Source of the DNA: Enterococcus canis NBRC 100695
Lineage (GTDB): Bacteria > Bacillota > Bacilli > Lactobacillales > Enterococcaceae
DNA: 64,000 bases
Assembly (NCBI RefSeq): GCF_001544375.1
Contig: NZ_BCQJ01000003.1
Span: 248,001-312,000, forward strand
Reading direction: 5' to 3'
Positions within the stretch are counted from its first letter, which is position 1. Every line of letters begins with the position of its first letter. The position numbers were made by a program, and so were the translations under genes. The notes beneath the pieces are model-generated. The model was not told the origin of the DNA and made no database searches. It worked only from the letters and a program-made list of their open reading frames with translations. Shown in pieces: positions 19,249 through 27,680 of this stretch.

Positions 19249-20973
19249 CTAATCATCTATTATTTCGACGGCTTCCCCAAAGAGGGCCCGCATTGGTTCG
19301 GATAAATCATCTGGTTTTTCTTCTGGTACTAGCTCGATAGGACCTTCGTCAATCGTGGCTAGATTTTCAGCCGGACTATTGCGATTTTGAGCCAAAAAGT
19401 CTTGCCGCAATTTCGGCCAAACTTCGTGGGTAATCCCGACATAATTCGGTGCGAAATCCACCAGTTTACTTAAACTATTGTGAACAGCCAGCTGTAGTTC
19501 CGTGTCATCCATCGCCCGTTGGCATAGAATCTCGTAATCAAAGGCTAACACTAGCCCTTCGCCACTAGCAGCTACCGGCTCACTAGCCTTGAGCATCGCC
19601 CGCTGTGAGACTGAAAGCATCATCAAGAGGTCGCCCCAAACATTACGAATCCGGTTTAGATGGCCCTTTGTGGCAGCCTCTAGCACCTGATAGACACGTT
19701 CTGTTGGAACTTTATAACTGCGATTATTACGATTAACCGGAGCTGGTGCCGGCTTATTCGTAGCTACTGGTTCTTGACGCAGCTGTTTCAATTCCTGCTG
19801 CAGAGTATTTATCTGTTGCTGCAGTGCCGCTAGCTCGGTTGCTGAAGCGGACTCATTTGTCGTTGGTTGCGTAGGTTCTGAAATTGCGACCGGACCTTTT
19901 AAAGTTGCTAGTTTAACTGTCACTACTTCCAAATAAACATTCGCATGGTTGGTAAAACGAATCTCGTTTTGTGTTTCATTCAAAAGCTTGATCATGGTAT
20001 AAATCGTTTCAGCAGGTGTTTTAGCTAACTCTTTAAACGCCTCACTCAGTGACCCTGACTTTTCTTGTAACAGCTTAGGTGCCTGTTGATACATCAATAA
20101 GTCGCGGCAGTATAGCAGCAAGTCTTCCAAAAAGCGGCGGGCTTCTTTCCCTTCACCAAGAATCTTCTCTAGAATTTCCAAAGCCCCTTCGACATCTTTG
20201 GCGGTACAGGCGGCTAAGTACTGATCCATCATCTCGTAGGTCAGTGAGCCGGTCACTTGCATCGCATCATCCGTTGTCAAACTACCTTGGCTAAAAGAAA
20301 TCGCTTGGTCTAAGATACTCAGCGCATCCCGCATACCGCCTTCTGCTGCACGAGCAATTACATAGAGTGCCTGTTCTTCATAAGGTACGTCGATTTCTGC
20401 TAAGATATGCGCCATATGTTCCACAATATCTTGTGTCGCAATACGTTTGAAATCAAAGCGTTGCGTCCGTGAGATAATCGTCAACGGTACTTTGTGTGGT
20501 TCTGTGGTGGCTAAGATAAAAATAACCTTTTCCGGTGGTTCTTCCAAGGTTTTTAACAGGGCATTAAAAGCTCCTGTTGAAAGCATATGGACTTCATCAA
20601 TGATGTAAACTTTATATTCTGCCTGTGTGGGGGCATATTTCACTTTATCCCGAATATCGCGGATTTCTTCAACGCCATTGTTACTGGCAGCATCAATTTC
20701 AATCACGTCATTTAAGCGCCCCTCCGTGATTGCTTGGCAAATCTCACATTCATTACATGGTTCGCCATCGTGACTGTTAGGGCAGTTGATTGCTTTGGCA
20801 AAAATCTTGGCCGCACTGGTCTTCCCGGTCCCTCGTGGTCCAGTGAATAAGTAGGCGTGCGATGTTTTCTTTTGCATAATGGCATTTTTTAACGTCTGCG
20901 TGACGGCTTGTTGTCCCACGATATCTTCAAATCGTTGCGAGCGCCAGACTCGATATAGTGCTTGATAGGCCAT
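19249..20973 (-). CDS. dnaX: DNA polymerase III gamma/tau subunit
   Basis: A 574-residue clamp-loader ATPase. Domain I has the P-loop GPRGTGKTSAAK, the zinc cysteines CPNSHDGEPCNECEIC, Walker B IIDEVHML and sensor TTEPHKVP with the SRTQRFDFKR segment. Domain III and a proline/alanine-rich linker (about 370-420) lead to the tau-type C-terminus. I see no obvious slippery run for a programmed frameshift. It is preceded by the SRP RNA gene and followed by ybaB and recR. Confidence 0.97.
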   Translation of the reverse strand: MAYQALYRVWRSQRFEDIVGQQAVTQTLKNAIMQKKTSHAYLFTGPRGTGKTSAAKIFAKAINCPNSHDGEPCNECEICQAITEGRLNDVIEIDAASNNGVEEIRDIRDKVKYAPTQAEYKVYIIDEVHMLSTGAFNALLKTLEEPPEKVIFILATTEPHKVPLTIISRTQRFDFKRIATQDIVEHMAHILAEIDVPYEEQALYVIARAAEGGMRDALSILDQAISFSQGSLTTDDAMQVTGSLTYEMMDQYLAACTAKDVEGALEILEKILGEGKEARRFLEDLLLYCRDLLMYQQAPKLLQEKSGSLSEAFKELAKTPAETIYTMIKLLNETQNEIRFTNHANVYLEVVTVKLATLKGPVAISEPTQPTTNESASATELAALQQQINTLQQELKQLRQEPVATNKPAPAPVNRNNRSYKVPTERVYQVLEAATKGHLNRIRNVWGDLLMMLSVSQRAMLKASEPVAASGEGLVLAFDYEILCQRAMDDTELQLAVHNSLSKLVDFAPNYVGITHEVWPKLRQDFLAQNRNSPAENLATIDEGPIELVPEEKPDDLSEPMRALFGEAVEIIDD

Positions 20974-21151
20974 TGCGAACCCCCTTTTCCCGTAAATTCA
21001 CTAAACTTTATTATATGCCAAAACGGCCAAAATTACTAGGTTAGCTTTCAACCTAGCCTAGTAAAAACAGACAGGCAATTATTAGCTAAATCGGCGTTAT
21101 AACAAGCTTTTGCTTAATAAAATCCGCTTTAAACCAGCTGCTTTAGATAAC

Positions 21152-21175
21152 AAAAAAACAGGCATCAGCCTGTTT
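21152..21175 (-). terminator. Terminator of the SRP RNA gene
   Basis: Minus strand AAACAGGC - TGAT - GCCTGTTT continuing into a T run, just past the SRP RNA. Confidence 0.85.
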
Positions 21176-21185
21176 GAGGTAATTT

Positions 21186-21279
21186 TAAATTTCAGACACA
21201 TGGTGAGGCAAGCTTAGTGCTGCTTCCTTCCAGATCTGACACGCTTCACGAGCTCACCATTGTCCTAGCCTTTCGGCAA
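21186..21279 (-). ncRNA. ffs: Signal recognition particle RNA (4.5S/small SRP RNA)
   Basis: The minus strand carries the conserved domain IV hairpin core GTCAGATCTGGAAGGAAGCA, closed by an outer stem pairing GACAATGGTGAG with CTCACCATGTGTC. This is the bacterial SRP RNA that binds Ffh. A TAGAAT box at the end of tadA (21285-21290) suits a start near 21279, and an intrinsic terminator follows. The location between tadA and dnaX matches Bacillus scr. The ends are approximate. Confidence 0.93.
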
Positions 21280-21282
21280 GAA

Positions 21283-21789
21283 TTATTCTACCTTATTTTC
21301 GAGAGAATTGCTAGTATTTTTTTTGCGAGCAGCTTTTTTGCGTTCCCGCAGCTCCCGGAAAAAATTGCTTAGAATCTGGCCGCACTCGGCTGCTAAAATG
21401 CCGCCCTCCACAGCTGCCACATGATTGAACCGATCATCTGTCAAAAGATTCATCAAAGTCCCAGCGGTGCCGCCTTTAGGATCACTGGCACCAAAATAAA
21501 CTTCCGTTACCCGTGACAAAATCATCGCACCACTGCACATAGGACAAGGTTCGAGCGTAACGTATAGTTGTGCATTTTCCAGTCGCCAACTGCCAGTCGC
21601 CTCGCAAGCCTCACGAATCGCAATCATTTCTGCATGGGCCGTGGCATCTTGCGTTGCCTCCCGCAGATTATGTCCGCGGCCAATTATTTTTCCTGCTTGT
21701 ACCACAATCGCACCAATGGGGACTTCCCCGATAGCGCCTGCCTTTTCAGCCTCTAGCAAGGCCTCTCGCATCCAGTCTTCTTTTTCCAT
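21283..21789 (-). CDS. tadA: tRNA-specific adenosine deaminase
   Basis: A 168-residue zinc deaminase converting A34 to inosine in tRNA-Arg(ACG). Metal and catalytic residues are in HAEM (H52, E54) and PCPMC (C82, C85). The C-terminus is extended by a basic stretch of about 15 residues (FRELRERKKAARKKN). GAGGAGCG precedes the ATG. It heads the minus-strand block that continues with the SRP RNA and dnaX. Confidence 0.96.
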   Translation of the reverse strand: MEKEDWMREALLEAEKAGAIGEVPIGAIVVQAGKIIGRGHNLREATQDATAHAEMIAIREACEATGSWRLENAQLYVTLEPCPMCSGAMILSRVTEVYFGASDPKGGTAGTLMNLLTDDRFNHVAAVEGGILAAECGQILSNFFRELRERKKAARKKNTSNSLENKVE

Positions 21790-21893
21790 AGGTCACGCTC
21801 CTCGGCAACACTTTACCATAGTTTGTGGGTTCTGATAAGTTTTTCCCCGAAAAAAATCGTTCCATGCTACAATACCAATGAGGTGAATTTCAC

Positions 21894-22736
21894 ATGATGA
21901 CCGTTGAAGAATTATTAGCCCTGTATCCGGCCGCCCAAATCCAGGAAACGCCCCTAACAGGCTACTTTGCGTTGCCTTATGGTGAGCAATTTTTAGTGAT
22001 TCCCGAAGCGCAACTGAAGGAAAGTGAAAAAGTCTTATTACAACAGATTCCCTTGGCGCAAGAGTTGCCGCAGCAACATCCCTGGCTCCTTTATTTACGC
22101 GGACAAGGTCCTTTGCCCGATACAAAAGGCCAATACCGTGTTTTTCAATTACAACTACAGCTGCCAGCTGAATTTTTAAAGCAAGATTGGATTGACAGTA
22201 TCCATGGCATGTTCCCCGAACTGGCAAGTTTATTCTTTTTAGACGAAGAACGAGCGTTGCTAGTGGAACGAATCAGCAAACGTTCCTTTGACCTGGAAGA
22301 ATTAGAAGGGGTCTTTTTGACATTAGACAGTGATTTTGACACCACTACCCACGTATTCGTCGGTTCACCTTTTGATAGTGAACAAGCTGTGGCACCTTTA
22401 TTTAAGGAGGAAGAACGCGTCTTTCAAGAAGAACGTGGCTCTTCTGGTAAAACAGTCTTTAGCTTTGCCGAAGTGGCCCTCCACTATGTCACCAAGCAGG
22501 CTTTACATCATAATCCTCTCATGCAGCACTTAAGACAAGAGGCTACCCTCGACGATGATATGCCGGAAATCATTCAAGTCTTGTGGGAAAATCAAGGCAA
22601 TATCAGCGCGGCTGCCAAAGCATTGTTTATGCACCGCAACACGTTGCAGTATCGTCTCGATCGTTTTTACCAACAAACTGGTTTTTCCCTCAAGCATCTC
22701 GATCACTTAGTATTGCTCCATTTACTACTACCATAA
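21894..22736 (+). CDS. PucR/CdaR-type helix-turn-helix regulator
   Basis: A 280-residue protein whose last 60 residues match the PucR C-terminal helix-turn-helix: a helix with VLWENQGNISAAAKALFMHRNTLQYRLDRF. The N-terminal 200 residues have no motif I recognise; such regulators usually sense small molecules through this part. GAGGTGAATTTCAC precedes the first ATG. It stands alone, divergent from tadA, so its targets are not evident from context. Confidence 0.75.
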   Translation: MMTVEELLALYPAAQIQETPLTGYFALPYGEQFLVIPEAQLKESEKVLLQQIPLAQELPQQHPWLLYLRGQGPLPDTKGQYRVFQLQLQLPAEFLKQDWIDSIHGMFPELASLFFLDEERALLVERISKRSFDLEELEGVFLTLDSDFDTTTHVFVGSPFDSEQAVAPLFKEEERVFQEERGSSGKTVFSFAEVALHYVTKQALHHNPLMQHLRQEATLDDDMPEIIQVLWENQGNISAAAKALFMHRNTLQYRLDRFYQQTGFSLKHLDHLVLLHLLLP

Positions 22737-22749
22737 ACGAATAAGCGCT

Positions 22750-22795
22750 AAAAAAGGACAAATGCTCGCCTAGGCTGCATTTGTCCTTCTTTTTT
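22750..22795. terminator. Bidirectional terminator
   Basis: AAAAAAGGACAAATGC pairs with GCATTTGTCCTTCTTTTTT. It separates the converging PucR-type regulator and the small membrane protein gene. Confidence 0.9.
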
Positions 22796-23129
22796 AAAAG
22801 ACGCCGTCCACAAAATCCATCAGACGACCTTTCAAGTCTTCCGTCGTGTCCTTCAAATTATCCCCATAAACGGAAATTTTTTTACGACCATCTTTGATTT
22901 TGCCTAAGATGCCTACGATAGAGTCTAAATCATCATCAGATAAGCGGTCCACCATATCTAACAGCTTTTCATTGCCGTTAAATTTATCGTCCACAAAGCG
23001 TTTGATTTTTCTACGGGTCGCAAGGTGTTTGGCTTTTTCAATAATCTTGCCTGAAGCCATTACTGCTACACTGACACTTGCTACTGCTGCGACACTTAAA
23101 CCAATCGTGATTTTTGTTGATGTTTTCAT
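22794..23129 (-). CDS. Small membrane-anchored protein of unknown function
   Basis: A 111-residue protein with one N-terminal hydrophobic helix (about 7-27, alanine/valine-rich) and a charged helical domain containing ATRRKIKRFVDDKF and RLSDDDLDSIVGILGKI. I do not recognise the family. The ATG at 23127-23129 lies behind AGAGGAGCTG; the open frame upstream is unlikely to be coding. It is followed directly by a terminator and lies between unrelated genes. Confidence 0.7.
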   Translation of the reverse strand: MKTSTKITIGLSVAAVASVSVAVMASGKIIEKAKHLATRRKIKRFVDDKFNGNEKLLDMVDRLSDDDLDSIVGILGKIKDGRKKISVYGDNLKDTTEDLKGRLMDFVDGVF

Positions 23130-23267
23130 CTGCTTCAGCTCCTCTTTTTTACTACTTTTATGATAACACAAAGCCTCAAGAAAAGCCGTTGCCACGATTA
23201 GTCGCTCTGACAGACTGATAGTAGTCGCGTTGCCGTCATCTCTTTTGCTGACACCCATTTTCCCCAC

Positions 23268-23294
23268 AAAAAAAGCCGAACACAAAGGTTCGAC
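23268..23294 (-). terminator. Terminator of the YugP-like gene
   Basis: Minus strand GTCGAAC...GTTCGGC followed by seven T, overlapping the last base of the gene. Confidence 0.75.
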
Positions 23295-23995
23295 TAATCA
23301 CGGCTCCGATTCCCAAATAGAATCACTAACCGTAAAAGTTGTAAAAAGGTTGCTAAAGTAGCAGCGACATAGGTCAAGGCTGCCGCTGTCAATACTTTAC
23401 GGGCCATAGGGATTTCTTCCTCCGTTAAAAGTCCCCCTGACGCCAAAATCTTCAAGGCGCGGTTTGACGCGTTAAACTCTACTGGCAACGTCACTAATTG
23501 GAACAAGAGAGCAAAGGAAAAACAAACGATCCCAATATTGATTAGGGTTTGATTGTAACTCATTAAGACACCAATCAAAATCAAGGGAAAGGCAATCATG
23601 GAACCAAAGTTGGCCACTGGTACGATACTAGCGCGAATTTTCAAGGGACTATACCCAGTATGGTCTTGCACTGCGTGACCACACTCATGGGCTGCCACCG
23701 CAATGGCTGCCACTGAAGTCGACTGAGCTGTGGCTTGCGACAAGCTCAAGGTCTTGTTACCTGAATTGTAATTGTCAGTGAGATTACCGGAAATGGCTTG
23801 AACACCCACATCCTCAATGTCTTGCGACTGTAAAATATAGCGTGCAGCTTGTGTTCCCGTCACGTTTTTTTGACTGCGTATCTCATCAAATTTGCGGTAG
23901 GTGCTGTTAACATAGGCCGAAGCAATCCCTGAGATTACTAAGCCTAGAATGACTAATAGATAGGTTGGATCGAAAAATGGATAAAACCCGTACAC
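23294..23995 (-). CDS. YugP-like zinc metallopeptidase
   Basis: A 233-residue membrane protein with a helix near the N-terminus, HECGH (H103, E104, H107) as zinc motif, and further helices after residue 115, including GSMIAFPLILIGVLM. This matches the Zn_peptidase_2/YugP family of membrane-embedded peptidases. Its substrate is unknown. No operon partner is evident. Confidence 0.87.
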   Translation of the reverse strand: MYGFYPFFDPTYLLVILGLVISGIASAYVNSTYRKFDEIRSQKNVTGTQAARYILQSQDIEDVGVQAISGNLTDNYNSGNKTLSLSQATAQSTSVAAIAVAAHECGHAVQDHTGYSPLKIRASIVPVANFGSMIAFPLILIGVLMSYNQTLINIGIVCFSFALLFQLVTLPVEFNASNRALKILASGGLLTEEEIPMARKVLTAAALTYVAATLATFLQLLRLVILFGNRSRD

Positions 23996-24089
23996 TTTAT
24001 GTCCCCCTTTTTTCTTTTAGTGTAGCACGAATCCGCGAAAAATTGGCGAACAGATTTTGAAGGAGCTGTGAATTTCGCTTTTTAATAGC

Positions 24090-24123
24090 AAAAAAGTCCT
24101 ACATCCATTAGATGCAAGACTTC
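24090..24123 (-). terminator. Terminator of the YjdM-like gene
   Basis: Minus strand AAGTCTTGCATC - TAAT - GGATGTAGGACTT followed by a T run, immediately after the stop codon. Confidence 0.85.
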
Positions 24124-24128
24124 AATAA

Positions 24129-24458
24129 TTATAGTTTTTTAACGAATTCAGATTTCAGCTTCATCGGACCAAAGCCATCGACTTTACAATCGATATTGTG
24201 GTCACCTTCCACCAAACGAATGTTTTTAACTTTCGTTCCTTGTTTGATTGCACCACTAGCGCCTTTAACCTTTAAATCTTTAATGACCGTTACGCTGTCG
24301 CCGTCGGTTAATGGGTTGCCATTTGCATCCCGTACATCCAAACCTGTTTCAACATCTGACTCCTGCCATTCGTGACCACACTCGGGGCATACGAATAGTC
24401 CGCGGTCTTCATATGTATAAGCCGATTGACACATTGGACAATTTGGTAAAGTTTCCAT
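24129..24458 (-). CDS. YjdM/PhnA-like zinc ribbon protein
   Basis: A 109-residue protein with an N-terminal four-cysteine zinc ribbon (CPMC at 8-11, CPEC at 24-27) and a C-terminal beta domain with [14 protein letters not shown] and the invariant-looking [17 protein letters not shown]. It matches the YjdM family, formerly called PhnA, which despite the name has no proven role in phosphonate use. GGAGGAATGG lies before the start. Monocistronic. Confidence 0.92.
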   Translation of the reverse strand: METLPNCPMCQSAYTYEDRGLFVCPECGHEWQESDVETGLDVRDANGNPLTDGDSVTVIKDLKVKGASGAIKQGTKVKNIRLVEGDHNIDCKVDGFGPMKLKSEFVKKL

Positions 24459-24545
24459 TCCATTCCTCCTAAAAGTGATTAGCTTTTATTTTACCCGATT
24501 CTCGCTCACTTGAAAAGGTGTCTTTTCTGAGCCTCTTACCACACG

Positions 24546-24573
24546 CAAAAGACCGTCTTGTGAAAGACGGTCT
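24546..24573 (-). terminator. Terminator of nrnA
   Basis: Minus strand AGACCGTCTT - TCAC - AAGACGGTCTTTT, a perfect ten-base stem just after the stop codon. Confidence 0.9.
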
Positions 24574-24579
24574 CTTAAC

Positions 24580-25527
24580 TCATTTTTGATAATCCGCACA
24601 CAGTGCTTGAATTTCTTGGTAAATTGTTTCAACTTCCGCCAAATCACGGGCATTGGCCCCGCTAGCTAGTGGGTGACCGCCGCCATGATGTTTTTTAGCC
24701 AGCTCATTGATAACTGGCCCTTTGGAACGCAAGCGCACGCGGTAATACCCTTCAGGCTGTTGCACAAAAATGCCCCAGGCTAAAGCTGAGTCAATCACGC
24801 CTGGCAGGCTGACAATCGCTGCCGTTTGTGAATCCACGATGCCATATTCTTGCAAAAGACTCTGTGGCAAGATTACGCGAGCCGCCCCGTTAGGATCAAT
24901 CTCTAAGTTTTGGTAGACATAGCCGGCTAGCCGTGCAACACTCATAGGAATTTGTTCCAATTCACGGTTCAGCTTGGCACTGTCAAACTCATAGCGTAAA
25001 AGTTGCGCTGCCACTTCTAGCGTATGAGGTGTCGTAGCGGGGTATAAAAAGCGGCCAGTATCGCCAACGATGCCGGCATATAAGAGGCGTGCGGCTGCAT
25101 CGTTTAAGCTTAGCTCTGAAAAAGTCAACGCAAAGGTGGCGATCATTTCACTACAACTGCTTGCCTGCGTATCGACCCAAACAAGATCCCCGTAAGGCTC
25201 GTCGTTAGGATGATGATCGATTTTGATCAGCTTGGCGCCTTGATCATAGCGGTCATCACTGATACGCGGAGAATTAGCAGTATCGGTGACAATCACCAAA
25301 GCACCCGCATAGACTTCATTTGGTACATCCTGCATAGTAGCTAAATAATCCAGCCCTTCAACCGGGCCGCCTACTTGATAAATCTGCTTTTCGGGGAAAG
25401 AGTGGCGTAAAAGTTCTGCCAGTCCCACTTGTGAGCCAATAGCATCTGGATCAGGTCGCTTGTGACGGTGGATCACAATTGTCTCATAGTCTTTGATTGT
25501 TGCGAGTATTTCTTCTAAAACCGTCAT
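24580..25527 (-). CDS. nrnA: DHH phosphoesterase (NrnA-like oligoribonuclease/pAp phosphatase)
   Basis: A 315-residue DHH/DHHA1 enzyme expected to degrade short RNA dinucleotides and dephosphorylate pAp. The metal motifs are in HKRPDPDAIGSQ, VTDTANSPR and IDHHPND, and the DHHA1 domain ends with GGGHPLASGA. It is 14 bases downstream of the YtoI-like gene, as in Bacillus (ytoI-nrnA). Confidence 0.92.
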   Translation of the reverse strand: MTVLEEILATIKDYETIVIHRHKRPDPDAIGSQVGLAELLRHSFPEKQIYQVGGPVEGLDYLATMQDVPNEVYAGALVIVTDTANSPRISDDRYDQGAKLIKIDHHPNDEPYGDLVWVDTQASSCSEMIATFALTFSELSLNDAAARLLYAGIVGDTGRFLYPATTPHTLEVAAQLLRYEFDSAKLNRELEQIPMSVARLAGYVYQNLEIDPNGAARVILPQSLLQEYGIVDSQTAAIVSLPGVIDSALAWGIFVQQPEGYYRVRLRSKGPVINELAKKHHGGGHPLASGANARDLAEVETIYQEIQALCADYQK

Positions 25528-25541
25528 TCTTCTCTACCTTT

Positions 25542-26873
25542 CTAGGTCCGTTCCATTACTTGGCAGGTTACAATGGCTTTGCCAACGATGGTATTCTCCC
25601 AGTATACTTCGATATCGAGCTTGGCAGAACGCCGCCCAATTTCCAAGACCCGAGGACGGATATCCAGTTCACTTTCTAATTGAATCAAGCGCAAATAATG
25701 CAAGTTAACCTGTTCAATCAACACATTGCGCCGCTGATTCAAGACCATCGTCCGTTGTGCCACATTGGCGATAATTTCACTTAAAACACCAAAGGAAATC
25801 GTCCCCACACTGTTGACCATTTGCGGTGTGACATCAAATCGGAAATTAGGTGTTTCCAAGCGGTTTCCGTTCTTGTCTTCATCTACGGTCAAGATTTCAC
25901 CGCTGATTTGGTCACTGATAGTGTCCGCAATCTGTGGTTGCCGCTGTACTAACTGCATCGCCTTCATAACATCTTGTCTAGACACAATGCCCTGCAAGGC
26001 ATAATCATCTTCAATTACCGGCATGACTTCCAGCCCGTCCCAAATCATTTGGTGACTCACACTAGCTACGCTCATGCTTTTCTTCACAACATTGGGATCT
26101 CGAGTCATTACCTTATCAATCATGACCTGCTCGCCTTTACCTAAGACGTCTTTTGCCGTCAGCATCCCAATCAACCGCATATTTTTATTGACGATTGGAA
26201 AGCGGGAGTGACCCGTTTCTGCGGATAATTTTTGATAATCTGCAATCGTATCCGTTGCTAAGAGGTAATTTGTTTTTTCTAGCGGCGTATAGATGTCCCC
26301 CACTAGCATAATATCCTTTTTAATTAATTGATCACTTAAGGCGCGGTTGATCATCGTTGCGACAGTAAACGTATCGTAAGTGGTACGTAAAACCGGCAAT
26401 TCTAACCGATCGGCTAGTTGCGCAATGCCTTGGGTGGTATCAAAGCCCCCAGTGATTAAGACCGCTGCGCCATTTTCCAACGCTAGCTTTTGCACCCCTT
26501 CACGGTTACCAACAATCATCAAGGAGCCTGGCGTAATGTAACGCAACATGGCATCTTCCGTCATCGCACCAATCACAAATTTATTCAGAACTTTGTCTAA
26601 ACCTGACTGTCCACCAAGCACGTCGCCTTCAATAATCCGCACAACTTCGCCAAAGGTCAGTTTTTCAATATGTTTCTTTAATTTTCGTTCAATGCGAATC
26701 GTACCGACCCGCTGAATCGTCGAGACCATCCCTAAGTTCTCGGCATCCTTGATGGCACGGTAAGCAGTACCTTCACTGACGTTGAGATTTTTGGCGATGC
26801 TACGGACAGAGATCCGGTCTCCCACCGGTAAAGATTCGATATAATCAAGTATTTGATCGTGTTTCGTTGCCAT
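25542..26873 (-). CDS. YtoI-like DRTGG/CBS/hotdog regulator
   Basis: A 443-residue multidomain protein. The N-terminal 60 residues form a helix-turn-helix (SVRSIAKNLNVSEGTAYRAIKDAE); a DRTGG domain follows, then two CBS motifs (about 195-310) and a C-terminal hotdog domain. This matches Bacillus YtoI, whose role is unknown; CBS domains suggest adenine-nucleotide sensing. The ATG at 26871-26873 has GGGGGATATT ahead. The gene is between ytkL-like and nrnA in a likely three-gene operon. Confidence 0.85.
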   Translation of the reverse strand: MATKHDQILDYIESLPVGDRISVRSIAKNLNVSEGTAYRAIKDAENLGMVSTIQRVGTIRIERKLKKHIEKLTFGEVVRIIEGDVLGGQSGLDKVLNKFVIGAMTEDAMLRYITPGSLMIVGNREGVQKLALENGAAVLITGGFDTTQGIAQLADRLELPVLRTTYDTFTVATMINRALSDQLIKKDIMLVGDIYTPLEKTNYLLATDTIADYQKLSAETGHSRFPIVNKNMRLIGMLTAKDVLGKGEQVMIDKVMTRDPNVVKKSMSVASVSHQMIWDGLEVMPVIEDDYALQGIVSRQDVMKAMQLVQRQPQIADTISDQISGEILTVDEDKNGNRLETPNFRFDVTPQMVNSVGTISFGVLSEIIANVAQRTMVLNQRRNVLIEQVNLHYLRLIQLESELDIRPRVLEIGRRSAKLDIEVYWENTIVGKAIVTCQVMERT

Positions 26874-26885
26874 AATATCCCCCAA

Positions 26886-27569
26886 CTAGTTCAATGTAAG
26901 TCGTTCTCCCGGTGCCATTACTTGTCCTTGACCTGCCGGTAATAACGCGGCAAAAGCGTGGGGATCTTGTTGGATCACGGGAAATGTATTGTAATGGATT
27001 GGTACTACCTGTTTCGCTTTTAAGCGTTTTGCTGCACGAACCGCCTCTTCAGGTCCCATTGTAAAATTGTCGCCAATCGGCAAAAAGGCCACATCAATGT
27101 CATAGGCTTCGCCAAACAGGGCCATATCGCCAAAGGCAGACGTATCGCCAGCATGATAAAGTGTTTTTCCTTCAGCCATCAATAAAAAACCACTTGGTTC
27201 GCCCATATAAAGCGTCTGACCTTGATACTCATAACTAGAGCTGTGTTGGGCATGGACAAGTTTCAACACACCAAAAGGAAAGGTATGCTTGCCGCCAATA
27301 TTCATGCCATGACCTTTCAAACCTAAGCTCTTAGCAAAGTCAGTAATTTCTGCCACACTAATAATCGTTGCATCATTGGCTTTGGCAATCGCCGCCATGT
27401 CACCAATATGATCATTGTGTCCGTGGGTAATGACAATCCAATCAACTTTGACCTCTTCCGGTGCTACATCTGCTAGAGGATTATCTGCTAAAAATGGATC
27501 TACAATCAAGCGTTGTCCATCTGAAAAAACAACTTCAATACATGAATGTCCATGATAAATCACTTCCAT
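26886..27569 (-). CDS. UPF0173 metal-dependent hydrolase (YtkL-like)
   Basis: A 227-residue metallo-beta-lactamase-fold protein. Metal-binding motifs are in YHGHSCIE, THGHNDHIGD and HAGDTSAFGD, with a final PIHYNTFP. The physiological substrate is unknown. The ATG at 27567-27569 is preceded by AAGGGAG; a TTG three codons upstream is too close to the site. The YtoI-like gene starts 12 bases downstream. Confidence 0.9.
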   Translation of the reverse strand: MEVIYHGHSCIEVVFSDGQRLIVDPFLADNPLADVAPEEVKVDWIVITHGHNDHIGDMAAIAKANDATIISVAEITDFAKSLGLKGHGMNIGGKHTFPFGVLKLVHAQHSSSYEYQGQTLYMGEPSGFLLMAEGKTLYHAGDTSAFGDMALFGEAYDIDVAFLPIGDNFTMGPEEAVRAAKRLKAKQVVPIHYNTFPVIQQDPHAFAALLPAGQGQVMAPGERLTLN

Positions 27570-27643
27570 ACTCGCCAAACTCCCTTCTCTATGTAAACCG
27601 CTTTTATCAAAAGTATAACAGTTTTCCGTTTATTTTGATACAG

Positions 27644-27676
27644 AAAAGAACGAATCTCAAAACAGATCCGTTCTTC
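27644..27676 (-). terminator. Terminator of the MFS transporter gene
   Basis: Minus strand AGAACGGATCT - GTTT - TGAGATTCGTTCT followed by TTTTC, just after the stop codon. Confidence 0.75.
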
Positions 27677-27680
27677 GTGA